Source: Eledone cirrhosa
Lineage: Eukaryota > Mollusca > Cephalopoda > Octopoda > Eledonidae
NCBI GenBank assembly: GCA_964016885.1
Contig: OZ024749.1
Location: 27,307,372-27,371,371, forward strand
Direction of reading: 5' to 3'
Length of the DNA: 64,000 bases
How positions within the stretch are numbered: the first letter of the stretch is position 1; each line of letters starts with the position of its first letter. The position numbers and the translations under genes are program-made. This document shows positions 1 to 12,409 of the stretch, piece after piece. The notes below the pieces were generated by a model that had not been told where the DNA came from, made no database searches, and saw nothing but the letters and a program-made list of their open reading frames with translations.

Positions 1-124
1 CATACATTGTTAGGCTCTGCCATGTTTGAAATGCCACAAACACACTGTGGGGCTCTGCCAGATGTAAAATACCCCAAACACACTATATGTTACTTACAAT
101 ACCATCAGGAATTACGGATTTGTA

Positions 125-322
125 CAAGGGTCAACTGAAAAGTTCATAGGCTGACCAAGATACTCTCATGGAATGACCAAATGAGGTTTATTTTTCAACA
201 TAGTCTCTAGAAAGAAACAATGCAAAGTTTGAAATAAGTGTTTGAAATTAATGCATGAAAAATTTCACAACCATAGCATCACTCCTTCATAACCAGCCCA
301 TGAACTTTTCAGTCAACCATCG
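125..322. mobile_element. Miniature mariner-like element (TA-flanked MITE)
   Basis: A 198-bp segment bounded by TA dinucleotides (123-124 and 323-324) with terminal inverted repeats of about 29 bp. The left end reads CAAGGGTCAACTGAAAAGTT; the right end on the other strand reads CGATGGTTGACTGAAAAGTT, and both continue into CATAGGCTG/CATGGGCTG. No transposase frame is present. A TA duplication plus inverted repeats fits the Tc1/mariner superfamily; the family assignment is inference. It sits in the RGN intron upstream of the first exon seen here. Confidence 0.7.
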
Positions 323-408
323 TACATACATATATTGTTGTATTGAAACTCTGATATTTCAACAATAAGCTTGTATTTGTTGTTTATTCTATTTTCATTG
401 TGGTTTAG

Positions 409-3400
409 CAAGAGAACAAACGGTGGTTGATTTTGAGGGTAAGGAACTAAACAAATTCGGAATACCAGATGGAATGACAATTGATGTCAATGACAAGATT
501 TGGCTGGCAACTTATGCAAGCAGTAAAATACTTCATATTGATCCAGAAACAGGTAGGTCAGTCTCTTGACATGCTAGAAATAGCAGCCAAATATTCCATA
601 AACAGGCAGGGAAAAGTTTTCCTCTTTACTCAATTAACAACAGAAACATGGATGTCTTGCTTTTGGTCACCTGCCAGTTAGTTTTAACCATAAAATCTGT
701 CCCGCAATTCTTTCCTGAGACATTCTAAGCACAAGTCTGTATTATCAGAACTGTGATCTCTCAATTCAGAGAAGTAGCAACCCCACCTGCCTAATTTTTT
801 CTCTCCCTTGTACCTAACAAATTCCCCTTATATGCAGTTTTTTACTCTAGACACATCTTTACATCTATTCCTACCAGCACATTTTGGGGGGGGGAGGGAC
901 TTGACTAATCGCTCCCATTCCATGCTGGTCAGCATCAAGACCTGTCCCCAAACTGCTGTTTTCCTCTGCAAAATCGGGAAGACGACAGCCCACAAGGAAT
1001 GAACCCCATGAGATGGGGTGTCGTCACCATTTAGTCTGCAATATGCAGCTGAAACATACCAATCTGACAGGGTTGTAGTCTGTCACTCGACCCCTGCCCC
1101 CACTTTCTTTTGGTGCTTATGTTCATTTCCTTATAGCCATTTATATTGGAGGCACATGGCTTAGTGGTTAGAGCATTGGCCTTGCAATCGAAAGGTTGTG
1201 AGTTCAATTCTCAGACCGGGTGATGTGTTGTTTCCTTGAGCAAGACATTTTATTTCACATTGCTCCAGTTTACTCAGCTGTAGAAATGAGATGATAGGGA
1301 CTGTGGCTCCTATCATTCCACTGCAAAGTGGTCGTGGAGGTGCCACGGCAAAAAAGCACCCAGCACTCACTGTAAATGAGGTTGGTGTTAGGAAGGGCAT
1401 CCAGCTGTAGAAATCAAGCCAGAATCAGTTCCCGTCCCACCCTTGCAAGCAGGGGAAAGTGGACGTAAAATGAAATGATGATTGTACAGTTTATGTCCCA
1501 ACTTTTTGTGCTGCATGCCCCACCTCAACATTCACACTTTGATATAAAAACAGCGATGATCAACTACAAAGTGTACACAAATTAGCGTATGGGTGATGCC
1601 AGATGCACGTGTGGAGGAGGTGAGACAGGAGCTTCCAACAGTAATTTCTTCCAAAGTTGATGGTCATCATCATCATCAACGTTTAACGTCCGTGTTCCAC
1701 GCTTGCATGGGTTTGGACGGGGGTTTTCCCACTTGAGGCAAGAGTGATTGTCTTGCTCGCATAGGACTGTCTGGCAGGTTTTCTACAGTTGGATGCCCTT
1801 CCTAACACCAACCACATTTACAGTGTGGGTCTGGGAGGTTTTTACCGTGTTACCTACACGGCCACATTACAGCGTGGACTGTGTGTTTTTTTGTCGTGAC
1901 ACCTACACGATCTCATTTGTTTTGGCCTGGATGGTGTGGCACCAACATAACTTTACATAGAAGGGGGCGGTGTGGATGAGGTGGGGGTGGTGTATTTTGT
2001 TAGAGATGCCTACTGACTGTAGTAGGTTTTACTTTGTATTTAGGTAAGGCGGGTCTTCTCTATTACTGAGTACCGCCAAAGGTCTCGGTCCAGTGACATC
2101 GGAGTTTATCAGCTCGTCCCAGGTTTTTCTGGGTCTGCCTATTCCGTGGCTACCGTCTATCTTTATTGCCCTGCACTTTGTTATACAGCTATCGTCCTTC
2201 ATGCGCATCACGTGACCATACCAACGTAGCCTTCTCTCTAGTAAACAACATCTGATCCCTCTTATTTCTAATTTTTTCCTTAGTTCGTTTATGCTTTGTC
2301 GTTCACGTATATTACTATTACACATCCAGCGGAGCATGCAAGCTTCGTTTCTCTCTAGTCTGCGTATATCCTCTGCACACAATGCCCAGGTCTCACTGCC
2401 ATGCAACATTGCTGTTCGTATGCAGGCATCGTACAGCCTGCCTTTCATTTTTAGGGAGAACCCTTTAGCGGCTAATAGTGGTATAAGCTCTCTGAACTTT
2501 TTCCACCCAGTTCTGACTCTAGCTACTGTCCTTTCAGAGCACTCTCCCCCACTACTGATTTTGTCACCCAGGTAACGGAAGCTGTCCACTATTTCTATAG
2601 AACCCTCTGCGCAGTTGAAAGAGCTAGTATTTTGTGGGCACTTGCTGCTACTTATTGCCCCAGAACACCGGCCACATGTAAAATCTGTTCTTAGTTAGCT
2701 TACCTGTGATCCCACTACATCTTTTATGCACCCAAACTTTGCATTTGGGACACAAAATGGAATTTCTACCTACGCCTTTCCTACACTCTGCGCATGGCCA
2801 CTTCCCGGAGGGGACCGCCGCCTTATTTTCTTTCTTACAAACTAGAACTTTAGTCTTAGCCAGGTTAATTTTAAGGCCTTTTGATTCTAGGCCGTGCTTC
2901 CATGTTTGGAATTTCTTCTCTAGCTCGGCCATTGATTCAGCTATGAGCGTTAGATCATCTGCGTATAGGAGTTCCCATGGGCAGCCGGTCTTGAACTCCA
3001 CTGTTATAGCCTGGAGGGCAATAATAAATAGTAGGGGGCTAAGAACAGAGCCCTGATGAACACCAACTTTTACGCTAAACTCTTCACTATATTCGTTGTT
3101 AATTCTAACCTTGCTGACTGTTTCTTTATACATGGCTTGTATAGCTCTCACAAGCCATTCATCAACACCTAGTTTTCTAAGAGCCCACCAGATAATGGAA
3201 CGGGGGACTCTGTTGAAGGCCTTCTCCAAGTCGACGAAAGCTAAGTATAGGGGTTTACTTTTAGCTAGGTACTTCTCCTGTAGTTGTCGTACAATGAAAA
3301 GAGCGTCTGTGGTACTTTTTCCCGACACAAACCCGAACTGCATTTCATCTAGATCAATTCGCTCTCTGATTAGTTGCGCTATTACTTTTTCCGTGACCTT

Positions 3401-5006
3401 CATGACCTGGTCGATTAATTTAATGCCTCTATAGTTACTCCTATCTAGGGCATCTCCTTTACCCTTATAACAGTTAACGATAATGCTGCTACGCCAGTCC
3501 TTCGGAACAACCCCATTCTGTATGACTTGGTTGACTATCCGGGTGACCATGGTGTGTCCCACCGTACCAGATGCCTTCAGCATCTCGGCAACTATTTCCG
3601 AAGGCCCAGCCGCCTTGCCTGTCTTCATATCTTCGATTGCCTTACTTATTATACTACCCTCGACTAACACTGCTGATCCCTCTATTGGGTCGATGTGGGG
3701 GGAGACTGTCTTTCTCCCATTTATTCGCCTCATTTAGTAGCCTTTCATAGTGACACTTCCAAGCTACCTTCTTATCGGCGTCGGTGATGGCAAGTATGCC
3801 GTCATCGTTAAGTACACACTTCTCCCCGACAATATCACTGTTTTCCTTGACACATTACCTAGCAATCCTGAACACCTCACGTTGTAGAACATGCTTGAAC
3901 TTTCTTTCCTCTGCTTCCCTTCTTGCGAAGTACACTTGTCTCCTAGCTTCCCTCCTGGCCACTTGATAGTCTTCTCTGCTTCCCCCATACTTTCCAAGCC
4001 TGCTTTTTGGCCTTAATTGACCCCTCCACCTTACTGTTCCACCACCATGTTACTCTCCTCCTGCCTACAGGCCTGCTCCAGCCACAGACTTCGTCTGCAG
4101 GTTTGCTTTCAGGAATTCCCACTGTTCCTCTACCTTGTACGTCTCTAATTGCTCTTCCTCACTGTCGAAAGCATCAAGTAATATGCTTTGGAATTTATTT
4201 TTGGCTGTGGGGTCCTTTAGCTTCCAAAACATGAAGTTTGTTCTCATTAACATCATTTTCAAATTGCTCCCCCGTGGGGCATGTGCCGACGTTCGGAATC
4301 ATTCATTTATATAAGTAAAAGGACTTCCATTAGACCTTTTTTTAAAAATTTGTTCTCATATATCCAACAGCCAATTCCTGTTATACCCATCTCTGCTGTC
4401 TTTATGTTACTTCCATTGCCTTTAACAATTTTTAAATGTAATGTGAGTTTTTCGAATATTAATAATATTTGATTCCTTTGCAAACAGCCTCTTTTTAAGC
4501 CATGATCAGTCAGTGTATATTTCAGAAAATATAATATATTTTCACTAGCTCTTACAGTTGACAAGTAAGCAGTATACAATATGGATGAAGAGTAATCACC
4601 CAGAAACATTAGTGTCTGCAGCTGTTTACATGCCAACACAAGACCAAGAATGACAGTCATTCTACAAAGAGGCTGTTTGCATAATTGCAAACGAATCGAA
4701 TATTATTATTATTAATATTAAAAAAACTCGGATTACATTTATTGTATTCAGCCATGTAGAGCGGCAACTATTTGTTAGTTATATTAATTTTTACACTTTT
4801 ATAAATTAATTTCAGGTAAAATTTTAACATCAATCCAGTTTCCAGTGAGTCAGGTGACCTCATGTTGTTTTGGTGGACCCAACTATGATGAACTGTATGT
4901 CACCTCCAGTGCCCAGCTGCAAAATGAAGAGAAACTGGCTGGAAGTCTGTTTAAGGTCACTGGATTAGGGGCTAAAGGTTTACCAGCTGCTGTATTTCAG
5001 GGATAA
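409..5006 (+). CDS. RGN: Regucalcin (SMP-30/gluconolactonase family), last two exons
   Basis: Two exons, 409-552 and 4816-5006, give a C-terminal fragment of about 110 residues. The first follows a TTTAG acceptor, enters with two bases of a split codon and contains the motif GIPDGMTIDVNDKIWLATYA. The second joins in phase 1 (ATG/CAG-type sites: donor GTAGGT, acceptor TTCAG) and contains TSCCFGGPNYDELYVTS and SLFKVTGLGAKGLP before TAA at 5004-5006. These match the end of animal regucalcin, a six-bladed beta-propeller with metal-dependent lactonase activity and a Ca-binding role. The Asp of the PDG motif (codon 468-470) corresponds to the family's metal-ligand Asp (Asp204 in human). Earlier exons are left of the window. 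The 4.26-kb intron holds an antisense LINE, SINEs and an inverted-repeat element. The gene converges on RAE1. Confidence 0.93.
790..1095 (+). mobile_element. Degraded SINE-like repeat
   Basis: The stretch shares motifs with 31230-31510, for example a CCTCTGCAAAATCGGGAAGA-type block against CCTTTGCAAATTTGGAAAGA in the second copy, followed by a similar GACAGCAGCC motif. Only the body is recognisable here; the tRNA-like head seen at 31211 is absent. Extent is approximate. Confidence 0.4.
1148..1482 (+). mobile_element. tRNA-derived SINE, family A
   Basis: Starts with a tRNA-like head: GGCTTAGTGGTTAGAGCATT resembles a pol III A box and GGTTGTGAGTTCAATTCTCA resembles a B box. The body ends in GGACGTAAAATGAAATGATG. 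Nearly identical copies lie at 27391-27727 (-), 32474-32808 (+), 39344-39680 (-) and 50958-51248 (+). High similarity suggests recent amplification. The 79-residue frame on the opposite strand is a by-product of the conserved repeat. Confidence 0.85.
1664..1996 (+). mobile_element. Interspersed repeat, family B (CATCATCAACGTTTAACGTCC type)
   Basis: Begins with (CAT)n then AACGTTTAACGTCCGTGTTC and carries GGATGCCCTTCCTAACACCA and a GTGTGGGTCTGGGAGG block. A second + copy is at 37631-37996 and a rearranged - copy at 48992-49255. It shares the GGATGCCCTTCCTAACACCA block with family A, so the two families may have a common origin. It abuts the 3' end of the LINE that follows. Confidence 0.75.
2013..4275 (-). 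mobile_element. RTE-like non-LTR retrotransposon, 5'-truncated, frameshifted
   Basis: Read on the - strand, the element gives a linker region (about 4262-3740, frames broken), a reverse transcriptase domain (3733-2900), a Cys/His-rich segment (PCAECRKGVGRNSILCPKC, about 2810-2750) and a C-terminal region with SETWALCAEDIRRLERNEAC (2589-2029). The RT has FVDLEKAFNRVP (motif A) and the catalytic YADD box at 2955-2966. The RT frame stays open for 361 codons, but the join to the C-terminal frame between 2700 and 2590 and the upstream part need frameshifts, so this copy is dead. The endonuclease region is absent. It lies antisense in the RGN intron. RTE or a close clade is inferred from the RT and C-terminal motifs. 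Confidence 0.88.
4434..4740. mobile_element. Inverted-repeat element (MITE or foldback) in RGN intron
   Basis: The left arm (4434-4495) starts AAATGTAATGTGAGTTTTTC and ends in GCAAACAGCCTCTTT. The right arm (4662-4740), read in reverse complement, starts AAATGTAATCCGAGTTTTTT and also ends in GCAAACAGCCTCTTT. Arms of 60-80 bp flank a spacer of about 165 bp with no coding potential. Its class is unknown. It ends 75 bp before the last RGN exon. Confidence 0.6.
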
Positions 5007-5060
5007 TCTCCAACATTAACAAGGTGTCTACATTTAAAATTAACAGGTGCTACATAATGA

Positions 5061-5066
5061 AATAAA
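5061..5066 (+). terminator. Candidate poly(A) signal of RGN
   Basis: AATAAA lies 55 bp after the RGN stop codon, the first canonical signal downstream. A short 3' UTR is therefore predicted; not proven. Confidence 0.6.
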
Positions 5067-5099
5067 AAGTCTTTCTTTCTTATATTGGTTTTTCTAATT

Positions 5100-6290
5100 T
5101 AGGCACAAGGCCAGCAAATTTTGGGTGGGAATGGCAAAATTGATTAAATCAACCCAAGTACATGACTGGTACTTTATCAAACCATACTACAATAGCATTA
5201 TATTCAACGCTCAATAGATTCTGCCAATCTACTAAACTTTCATAGTTTCTAATTCAGCCAGCAAATTTTGGAAGGGAAGGGACAAAGTTGATTAACCCTT
5301 TAGCATTTAAACCGACTGTAACTAGCCACTCATACTGATGTTAAGGTATTGTTCTCAAAATATCAGATTCGATATTATGTGAAAATACAATAGAATATCT
5401 AGAGTAATGTAAATGATAGATCAATCCAAGTACAGGACGTATTTATTTTAACAAACCCGGAAGAATGAAAGAAAGTTTATCAGAGAATGTTAAGAGCCTA
5501 CAACAAACACTGCAATAGCATTTTAGTCAATGCTCTACTGATTCTGCCAATCTACTAAACTTTCATGATTTCTAATTTAGCCAGGAAGCCAATAAATTTT
5601 GGGAGGGAAGGGGCAAAATTGATTAAACCAACACCCAGAACATAACTGGTACTTTACCAACTTCAAAAGGATGAAAGGCTAAGTTTGACCTTGAACTCAA
5701 TGTAAAAAGCTAGAACAAATATAATGGCATTTTATTCAACGCTCTATCAATTCTGCCAATACCCCCCAGTGTTTGACAATAATTATGGTTTGATTTAGGT
5801 ACAAAGCCAACCAAATTGACCCCAGTACATTAATGGTATTTTATTTTATTGAACCCCAGAGATGAAAAAGGCAAAGCTAACCTTGGTTGGATTTGAACTC
5901 AGAATGCAACTAAATGCTGCAAAGCATGTTGTCCAACAATCAACCACTAAAAAGTCTAAAATTGTCTTGAACCAGGTTCATCAGGCTGGTGATTATCCTG
6001 GTTTCCATGGCATTACTCTTTATCATTTACATTATTCTACATATACTATTGCTGCAAAGCATACTGTCTGACACACTACCGATTCTGCCAAATAACAATA
6101 ATGGTTTATGATCTAGGCACAAGACCAATTTTAAAGAAGGAAAAAGTCAATCAAATTGACAAAGTGCATTACTGGTAGTTTATTTTATCGACCCCGTAAG
6201 GATAAAAGGCAAAGTTAACTTCAGCAAGATTTGAACTCAGACTGTAAAGGGATGGAACTACATGCAGAAAAAAAAAAAAAAAAAAAAGCA
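5100..6290 (-). mobile_element. Cluster of degraded SINE copies, family C, antisense
   Basis: The RGN-RAE1 intergenic region holds several overlapping partial copies of the SINE that elsewhere (24094-24285) reads GGATTGGCAGTATCGGTAGA ... GAGTTCAAATCCCGCC ... GGGGTCGATAAAATAAAGTA. Here the reverse orientation is seen: GCACAAGGCCAGCAAATTTT, TGACTGGTACTTTATCAAAC and TTTGAACTCAG motifs recur near 5100, 5260, 5590, 5790 and 6115. The last copy is split by a 20-base A run at 6269-6288. No gene is visible. Confidence 0.7.
5296..5414 (+). mobile_element. piggyBac-like MITE, right-truncated
   Basis: TTAA at 5292-5295 is followed by CCCTTTAGCATTTAAACCGA and an internal ACTCATACTGATGTTAAGGT block shared with copies at 10448, 18278, 29809 and 40290. 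The copy ends near AGAGTAATGTAAATG without the closing end. Confidence 0.6.
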
Positions 6291-6618
6291 TGTTGTCCAC
6301 CACCCTTAATAATATCAACAATTCAAAACACATCAGAGACGAAACAAGGTGACAGTATATATTTGTCATCATTGTAATGTTTTACTTCATGAAGAGGAAA
6401 AAAAAAAAATTATTTTTTATTAATTGATTAAAAAAAGAAAAAAATTCCGAGGATTAATTAAAAACAAAATAACGTTTACAACAAAAATGAAACAAAGTTT
6501 ACATGAGGATTTTTTTTTTGTGGTTTCCATAGCCAGCTCCCACCCCCTTCCCACAGTCGCGAAACTTATTACATGGCATTGTTAAACATTGCTTCTAAAG
6601 TAGAAAAGGGGCAACAAA

Positions 6619-7880
6619 ATATATACACACACGTATATATATATATACACACACACGTATATATATATACACACATATATGTATATATATATATATACAC
6701 ATATATGTATATATATATATACACACATATATGTATATATATATATACACACATATATGTATATATATATATACACACATATATGTATATATATATATAC
6801 ACACATATATGTATATATATATATACACACATATATATATATATATACACACATATGTATACATATATATATATATACACATATGTATATATATATATAT
6901 ATACACATATGTATATATATATATATACACATATATGTATATATATATATATACACACATATATGTATATATACACATATATGTATATATATATATACAC
7001 ATATATGTATATATATATATACACATATATGTATATATATATATACACATATATGTATATATATATATACACATATATGTATATATATATATACACATAT
7101 ATGTATATATATATATACACATATATGTATATATATATATACACATATATGTATATATATATATACACATATATGTATATATATATATACACATATATGT
7201 ATATATATATATACACATATGTATATATATATACACATATGTATATATATATACACATATGTATATATATATACACATATATGTATATATATATACACAT
7301 ATATGTATATATATATACACATATATGTATATATATATACACATATATGTATATATATATACACATATATGTATATATATATACACATATATGTATATAT
7401 ATATACACATATATGTATATATATATACACATATGTATATATATACACATGTATATATATACACATGTATATATATACACATATGTGTATATATACACAT
7501 ATGTGTATATATACACATATGTGTATATATACACATATGTGTATATATATATACACATATATGTGTATATATATATATATATATACACATATGTGTATAT
7601 ATATATATATATACACATGTGTATATATATATATATATACACATGTGTATATATATATATATATACACATGTGTATATATATATATATATACACATGTGT
7701 ATATATATATATATATACACATGTGTATATATATATATATATACACATATGTGTATATATATATATACACATATATGTGTATATATATATATACACATAT
7801 ATGTATATATATATACACACATGTGTATATATATATATATACACACATATGTGTATATATATATATATATATACACACAT
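6619..7880. repeat. 1.26-kb AT/AC microsatellite
   Basis: Alternating (TA)n and (CA)n blocks organised as short periodic units such as ACACATATATGTATATATAT, with unit length drifting along the array. Alternating purine-pyrimidine sequence is Z-DNA prone and self-complementary. Frames of 430 codons or more on both strands (Tyr-Ile-Thr-His/Cys-Val-Tyr-Ile) are repeat artefacts. Confidence 0.97.
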
Positions 7881-8145
7881 TTCTATTATTGGTCTTAGTC
7901 ATTGGACTGAGAACATGCTACACACACACACACACACACATCATATGCCTAGCCGTATATATAGTGTACGCATGGATGAACCCTTAAATCTTGATCCAGT
8001 CCTAGTGGCACTGTAGTGAGACACAGCATTACGATGCAATGTTCACTCTCACACACTGCATGAATGTATATATATATATATACACAAAACAAGAAGGCCA
8101 GTCCCATGCACACCACCAAACACACACACATATATATATATATAT

Positions 8146-8219
8146 AGGGTGTCCCCAAAAAATGCAAACACACTTCAACAGCATTCTAATCAAAGTGTGT
8201 ATACATTTTTGGGAACACT
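8146..8219. mobile_element. Very short palindromic MITE
   Basis: A 74-bp segment nested in TA repeats. Left end AGGGTGTCCCCAAAAAATGC..ACACACTT and right end (reverse complement) AGTGTTCCCAAAAATGTATA..CACACTT are inverted repeats that make up most of the element. The neighbouring AT repeat hides the target duplication. A mariner-type origin is plausible. Confidence 0.55.
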
Positions 8220-8597
8220 ATATATATATATATATTCAAACATTTAGATAGATGTGTGTACATCATATATACACATACATACAAAGAAATGGCCATCATC
8301 AAGCATATATATATATACACACACACACCATCAAACATATAGATGTTTCTATATCATATATACACACAGAAGCATACAAAGAAATATTTACTCCCACACC
8401 ATCAAACAGATGGTGTGTACATCATATATACGCATTCTGTCCCACACACCACAAAACAGATGTATATATATTATATATACACATCTGCTTAATGGTGTGG
8501 GTGTATTACACACAAAGAAATGTCCACAAACCCTACAAACACATGCCCCACCAGCCTCAACACCTGTTTCTTTTTCTTTTTATTTTCTACTTTGTTT

Positions 8598-8603
8598 TTT
8601 ATT
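8598..8603 (-). terminator. Candidate poly(A) signal of RAE1
   Basis: AATAAA on the - strand, about 54 bp past the RAE1 stop codon. A second AATAAA lies at 8579-8584. Confidence 0.6.
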
Positions 8604-8656
8604 CATGCTATTATTCTTTTTGTTGGTTGGTGGCTGTAGATTGAACCTGCAACAAA

Positions 8657-9328
8657 TCAACTCTTTTTAGAGCTTGGTTTCAGTTCATCAAAGCAAGATC
8701 TTAGAAATATGTGGGGCTTCATTCTCTGGGGATCAAAACTTTCATGGCCCTGAAAGACAGAGAGAGAGAGAAATATAAGAACAGAGTTAACTATAGTGAG
8801 AGGGAGGGAGACAGTGTGATAATGAGAAGAAAGTACGTAAAAACGAGAGAGAGAGCGTGTGAGAAGACAGTGAATGAGAAAGAGGAAGTGTGTGAGAGAG
8901 AGAGTGTAATGAGTCAGAGGAAGTGTGTGAGAGAGAGAGTGTAATGAGTCAAAGAAAGAGTGAGTGATAGAGCCCATGAGAAAATGTAAAGAGTTAGAGA
9001 GTGAAAAAGAAAAACATACTAACCTTTGACCAATCATAACTAGAGGCATAAGCAAAAATATTTCCCTGTGCATTGAAGGAACAAGTAGTGAGAGGTTGAT
9101 CAAACTGTTCAGAATTCTTTAACTTAGTTCGGGCATCTTTATCCCAAAAACTGAACCGTCCATCAGAACCAACAGTAGCCAAAGTACCATGGACTGGATG
9201 GAATGCAATACCATTCACCTGGGAAAACACAAACAACAGATTTAATATTTATTAACTGAACTGGATGAAATGCTATACCTTTCCCCTGGCAAAGTCGTTA
9301 GAACATTAGATAGAATATCGTCCGCACC

Positions 9329-9369
<41 letters not shown>

Positions 9370-12361
9370 AGTCTCAGGTTCAATCAGGGGTAACCACAGT
9401 AAGTGAAGTACTGAATACATTAGTAGAGTATATACAAAATTTAATATAGAAATGGCTCCTACAGGACTAGAACTGTTTCATTCAAAAGAAACCACCAGGA
9501 AATATATATATATATATCAACTCACAGCATAAATATCTTGCATTCCATTGGTGCTCCCGTTCTGTCGGTGACATTTAAATGTAAAATTGTCCTTCGGGTT
9601 CGTTGACTGTACGTAGTGTATAGCCACACGACCCTCAATGCTGCCAAGAGCAAAACCTGTTGGTTGGTTGGTCTTCTTGTCCATGAATACACTGACACAA
9701 CGGTGCTAGAAACAGAAATAATGGCCAGATGAGAGAAAGAGTAAGAAAGGGAGGAAGGGGGAAGATAGAGAGACAGAATGAGTAAGGAAGGGAGAAGCTA
9801 GAGACATACGGAAAAAGATAGGTGGAGAAATATAGAGACAGAAAGATGGTGGTGTAGAAAGAGATTGAGGTAGAAGGGAAAACTCAGGTGCAAAGAGAGA
9901 TAAATAGGCGTTATATGGACAGAGAAAAAGTTAAAGACAAAAGAATAGACATTCATATAAAGAGAGAGAGAGAGGAGAGAGACAGAGTGAAAGAGAAAAA
10001 AGGGGAAAAAAATAACACACACAAAACATTCTCTTACCTGAAATTTCAATGGAGATTCTATTTTTCTGAATTCCTGTGGTTGGTTTTCCAGTTGGTAAAT
10101 AATTAGCCCTCTTCCAGCTGTCCCTACCACAGCCATTGGATATTTCTGCCAGGGAAAAAACAAACAAATGATAAATTAGTTATATCAACAACAAAAGCAC
10201 CCAGTCCATCCTGCAAAGTGGTTGTGATGGTGACAAGAAAGAGCACCCAGTCAACCCTGTACGGTAGTCGTAATGGTGATTTAAGAAAAAGAACCCAGTT
10301 GACCATGTAAGGTAATCGTGATGGTGATACAAGAAAAAGCATCCAGCTTTAAAAACCAAGCCAAAATACAAATCTCTATGAGCATGATGTGGTGTCTGGA
10401 TCTGACTTGTCTCATAACGTGACAACCTGCCTAATCTCTGGAAGCATAGAAAACCCTTTAGTATTTAAACCAGCCGTATCTGGCCAGAATTCCCTCACCT
10501 CTTTCTATTCAAACTGTAACCAGCTGCTCATACTGATGTTGAGGTATTGATCTCAAAATAAATAATATCAAAATCTCATTCGATATTATGCAAGATAAAA
10601 TCTTTACTGTGAAAATATAATAGTAAATATAGAGTAATGTAAATGTTAAAAGGTTAAATGGCGGTGGTGGTTGTGGTGATGATCAATATCATCGTTTTCA
10701 CATCAACATTTATGTTGGCATGGGTTGGATAGGACTTTTTTGATACAATGCTTTTCTTTTTACAGCTGGACACCCTCACTGACACCAACCTCTTTAGCCA
10801 CATTTGATGACATGCAGGGATACAGTGTACCTATTCTAAACTGGATACACACAGTTAGTAATTTATTAAATGAAATTAGTAAACTACTTACAACATCAGC
10901 ACAATAGCATCTTTCAGGTAGGTTTATCACGAGCATGGGAGTTGGACTTCTGGTGTCCCAAAACTGGAAACAGAAATACATCACAGTAACATCTTAAAAT
11001 TTATGTTGGATGTACATTAATAACATCACAATAATGACAACATCCTACATTTATGATGGATGTATGTTAACATCACAGTAACATCTTGCATTTGTGATGT
11101 TGGATCTATGTTAACAACATCTCAGTAACATCTTGTATTTGTGGTGTTGGATCTATGTTAACAACATCTCAGTAACATCTTGTATTTGTGGTGTTGGACG
11201 TATGTTAACAGCATCTCAGTAACATCTTGTATTTGTGGTGTTGGATCTATGTTAACATCTCAGTAACATCTTGTATTTGTGGTGTTGGATCTATGTTAAC
11301 ATCACAGTAACATCTTGTATTTGTGGTGTTGGACGTATGTTAACAGCATCACAGTAACATCTTGTATTTGTGGTGTTGGACGTATGTTAACAGCATCACA
11401 GTAACATCTTGTATTTGTGGTGTTGAACGTATGTTAACAGCGTCACAGTAACATCTTGTATTTGTGGTGTTGGACGTATGTTAACATCTCAGTAACATCT
11501 TGTATTTGTGGTGTTGGACGTATGTTAACAGCATCACAGTAACATCTTGTATTTGTGGTGTTGGACGTATGTTAACAGCATCACAGTAACATCTTGTATT
11601 TGTGGTGTTGGACGTATGTTAACAGCGTCACAGTAACATCTTGTATTTGTGGTGTTGGACGTATGTTAACAGCATCACAGTAACATCTTGTATTTGTGGT
11701 GTTGGACGTATGTTAACAGCGTCACAGTAACATCTTGTATTTGTGGTGTTGGACGTATGTTAACAGCGTCACAGTAACATCTTGTATTTGTGGTGTTGGA
11801 CGTATGTTAACAGCATCACAGTAACATCTTGTATTTGTGGTGTTGGACGTATGTTAACATCTCAGTAACATCTTGTATTTGTGGTGTTGGACGTATGTTA
11901 ACAGCGTCACAGTAACATCTTGTATTTGTGGTGTTGGACGTATGTTAACAGCATCTCAGTAACATCTTGTATTTGTGGTGTTGGACGTATGTTAACAGCG
12001 TCACAGTAACATCTTGTATTTGTGGTGTTGGACGTATGTTAACATCTCAGTAACATCTTGTATTTGTGGTGTTGGATCTATGTTAACAGCATCTCAGTAA
12101 CAACAACACTTAAGATACATGACAACAACCTAGTTTATATTTTAGACCAGACATGGACAACCTTTTTCGAGCAGTAGGCCACATGGAACATGGCTCATCA
12201 TATGGTGAGTTGCACAATAAAAAAATCCAAGGCAGTTTTGAAATTAGGGGTACCATTCAGAAAGCCAAACGGGTCGCAGTTTGCCCAACATCACTACAAT
12301 AGTAACATCCTCTAATTATATCGCTTCCTGATTTAGGCAAAAGGGCCAACAATTTATGTAT

Positions 12362-12409
<48 letters not shown>

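Noticed and set aside
1156..1230. A genuine tRNA gene
   Set aside because: A and B boxes are present, but there is no complete cloverleaf or acceptor-stem pairing, and the sequence continues into a SINE body repeated five times.
1161..1400. 79-codon - strand frame with near copies at 27475, 32485 and 39428
   Set aside because: Antisense strand of family A SINE copies; no evidence of selection.
2291..3737. Several + strand frames of 80-116 codons
   Set aside because: Shadows of the - strand LINE polyprotein.
6569..8016. Open frames of about 430-445 codons on both strands rich in Tyr-Ile-Tyr-Thr-His
   Set aside because: They lie wholly in the TA/CA microsatellite; all frames are open because the repeat lacks stop triplets. 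No conserved domain.
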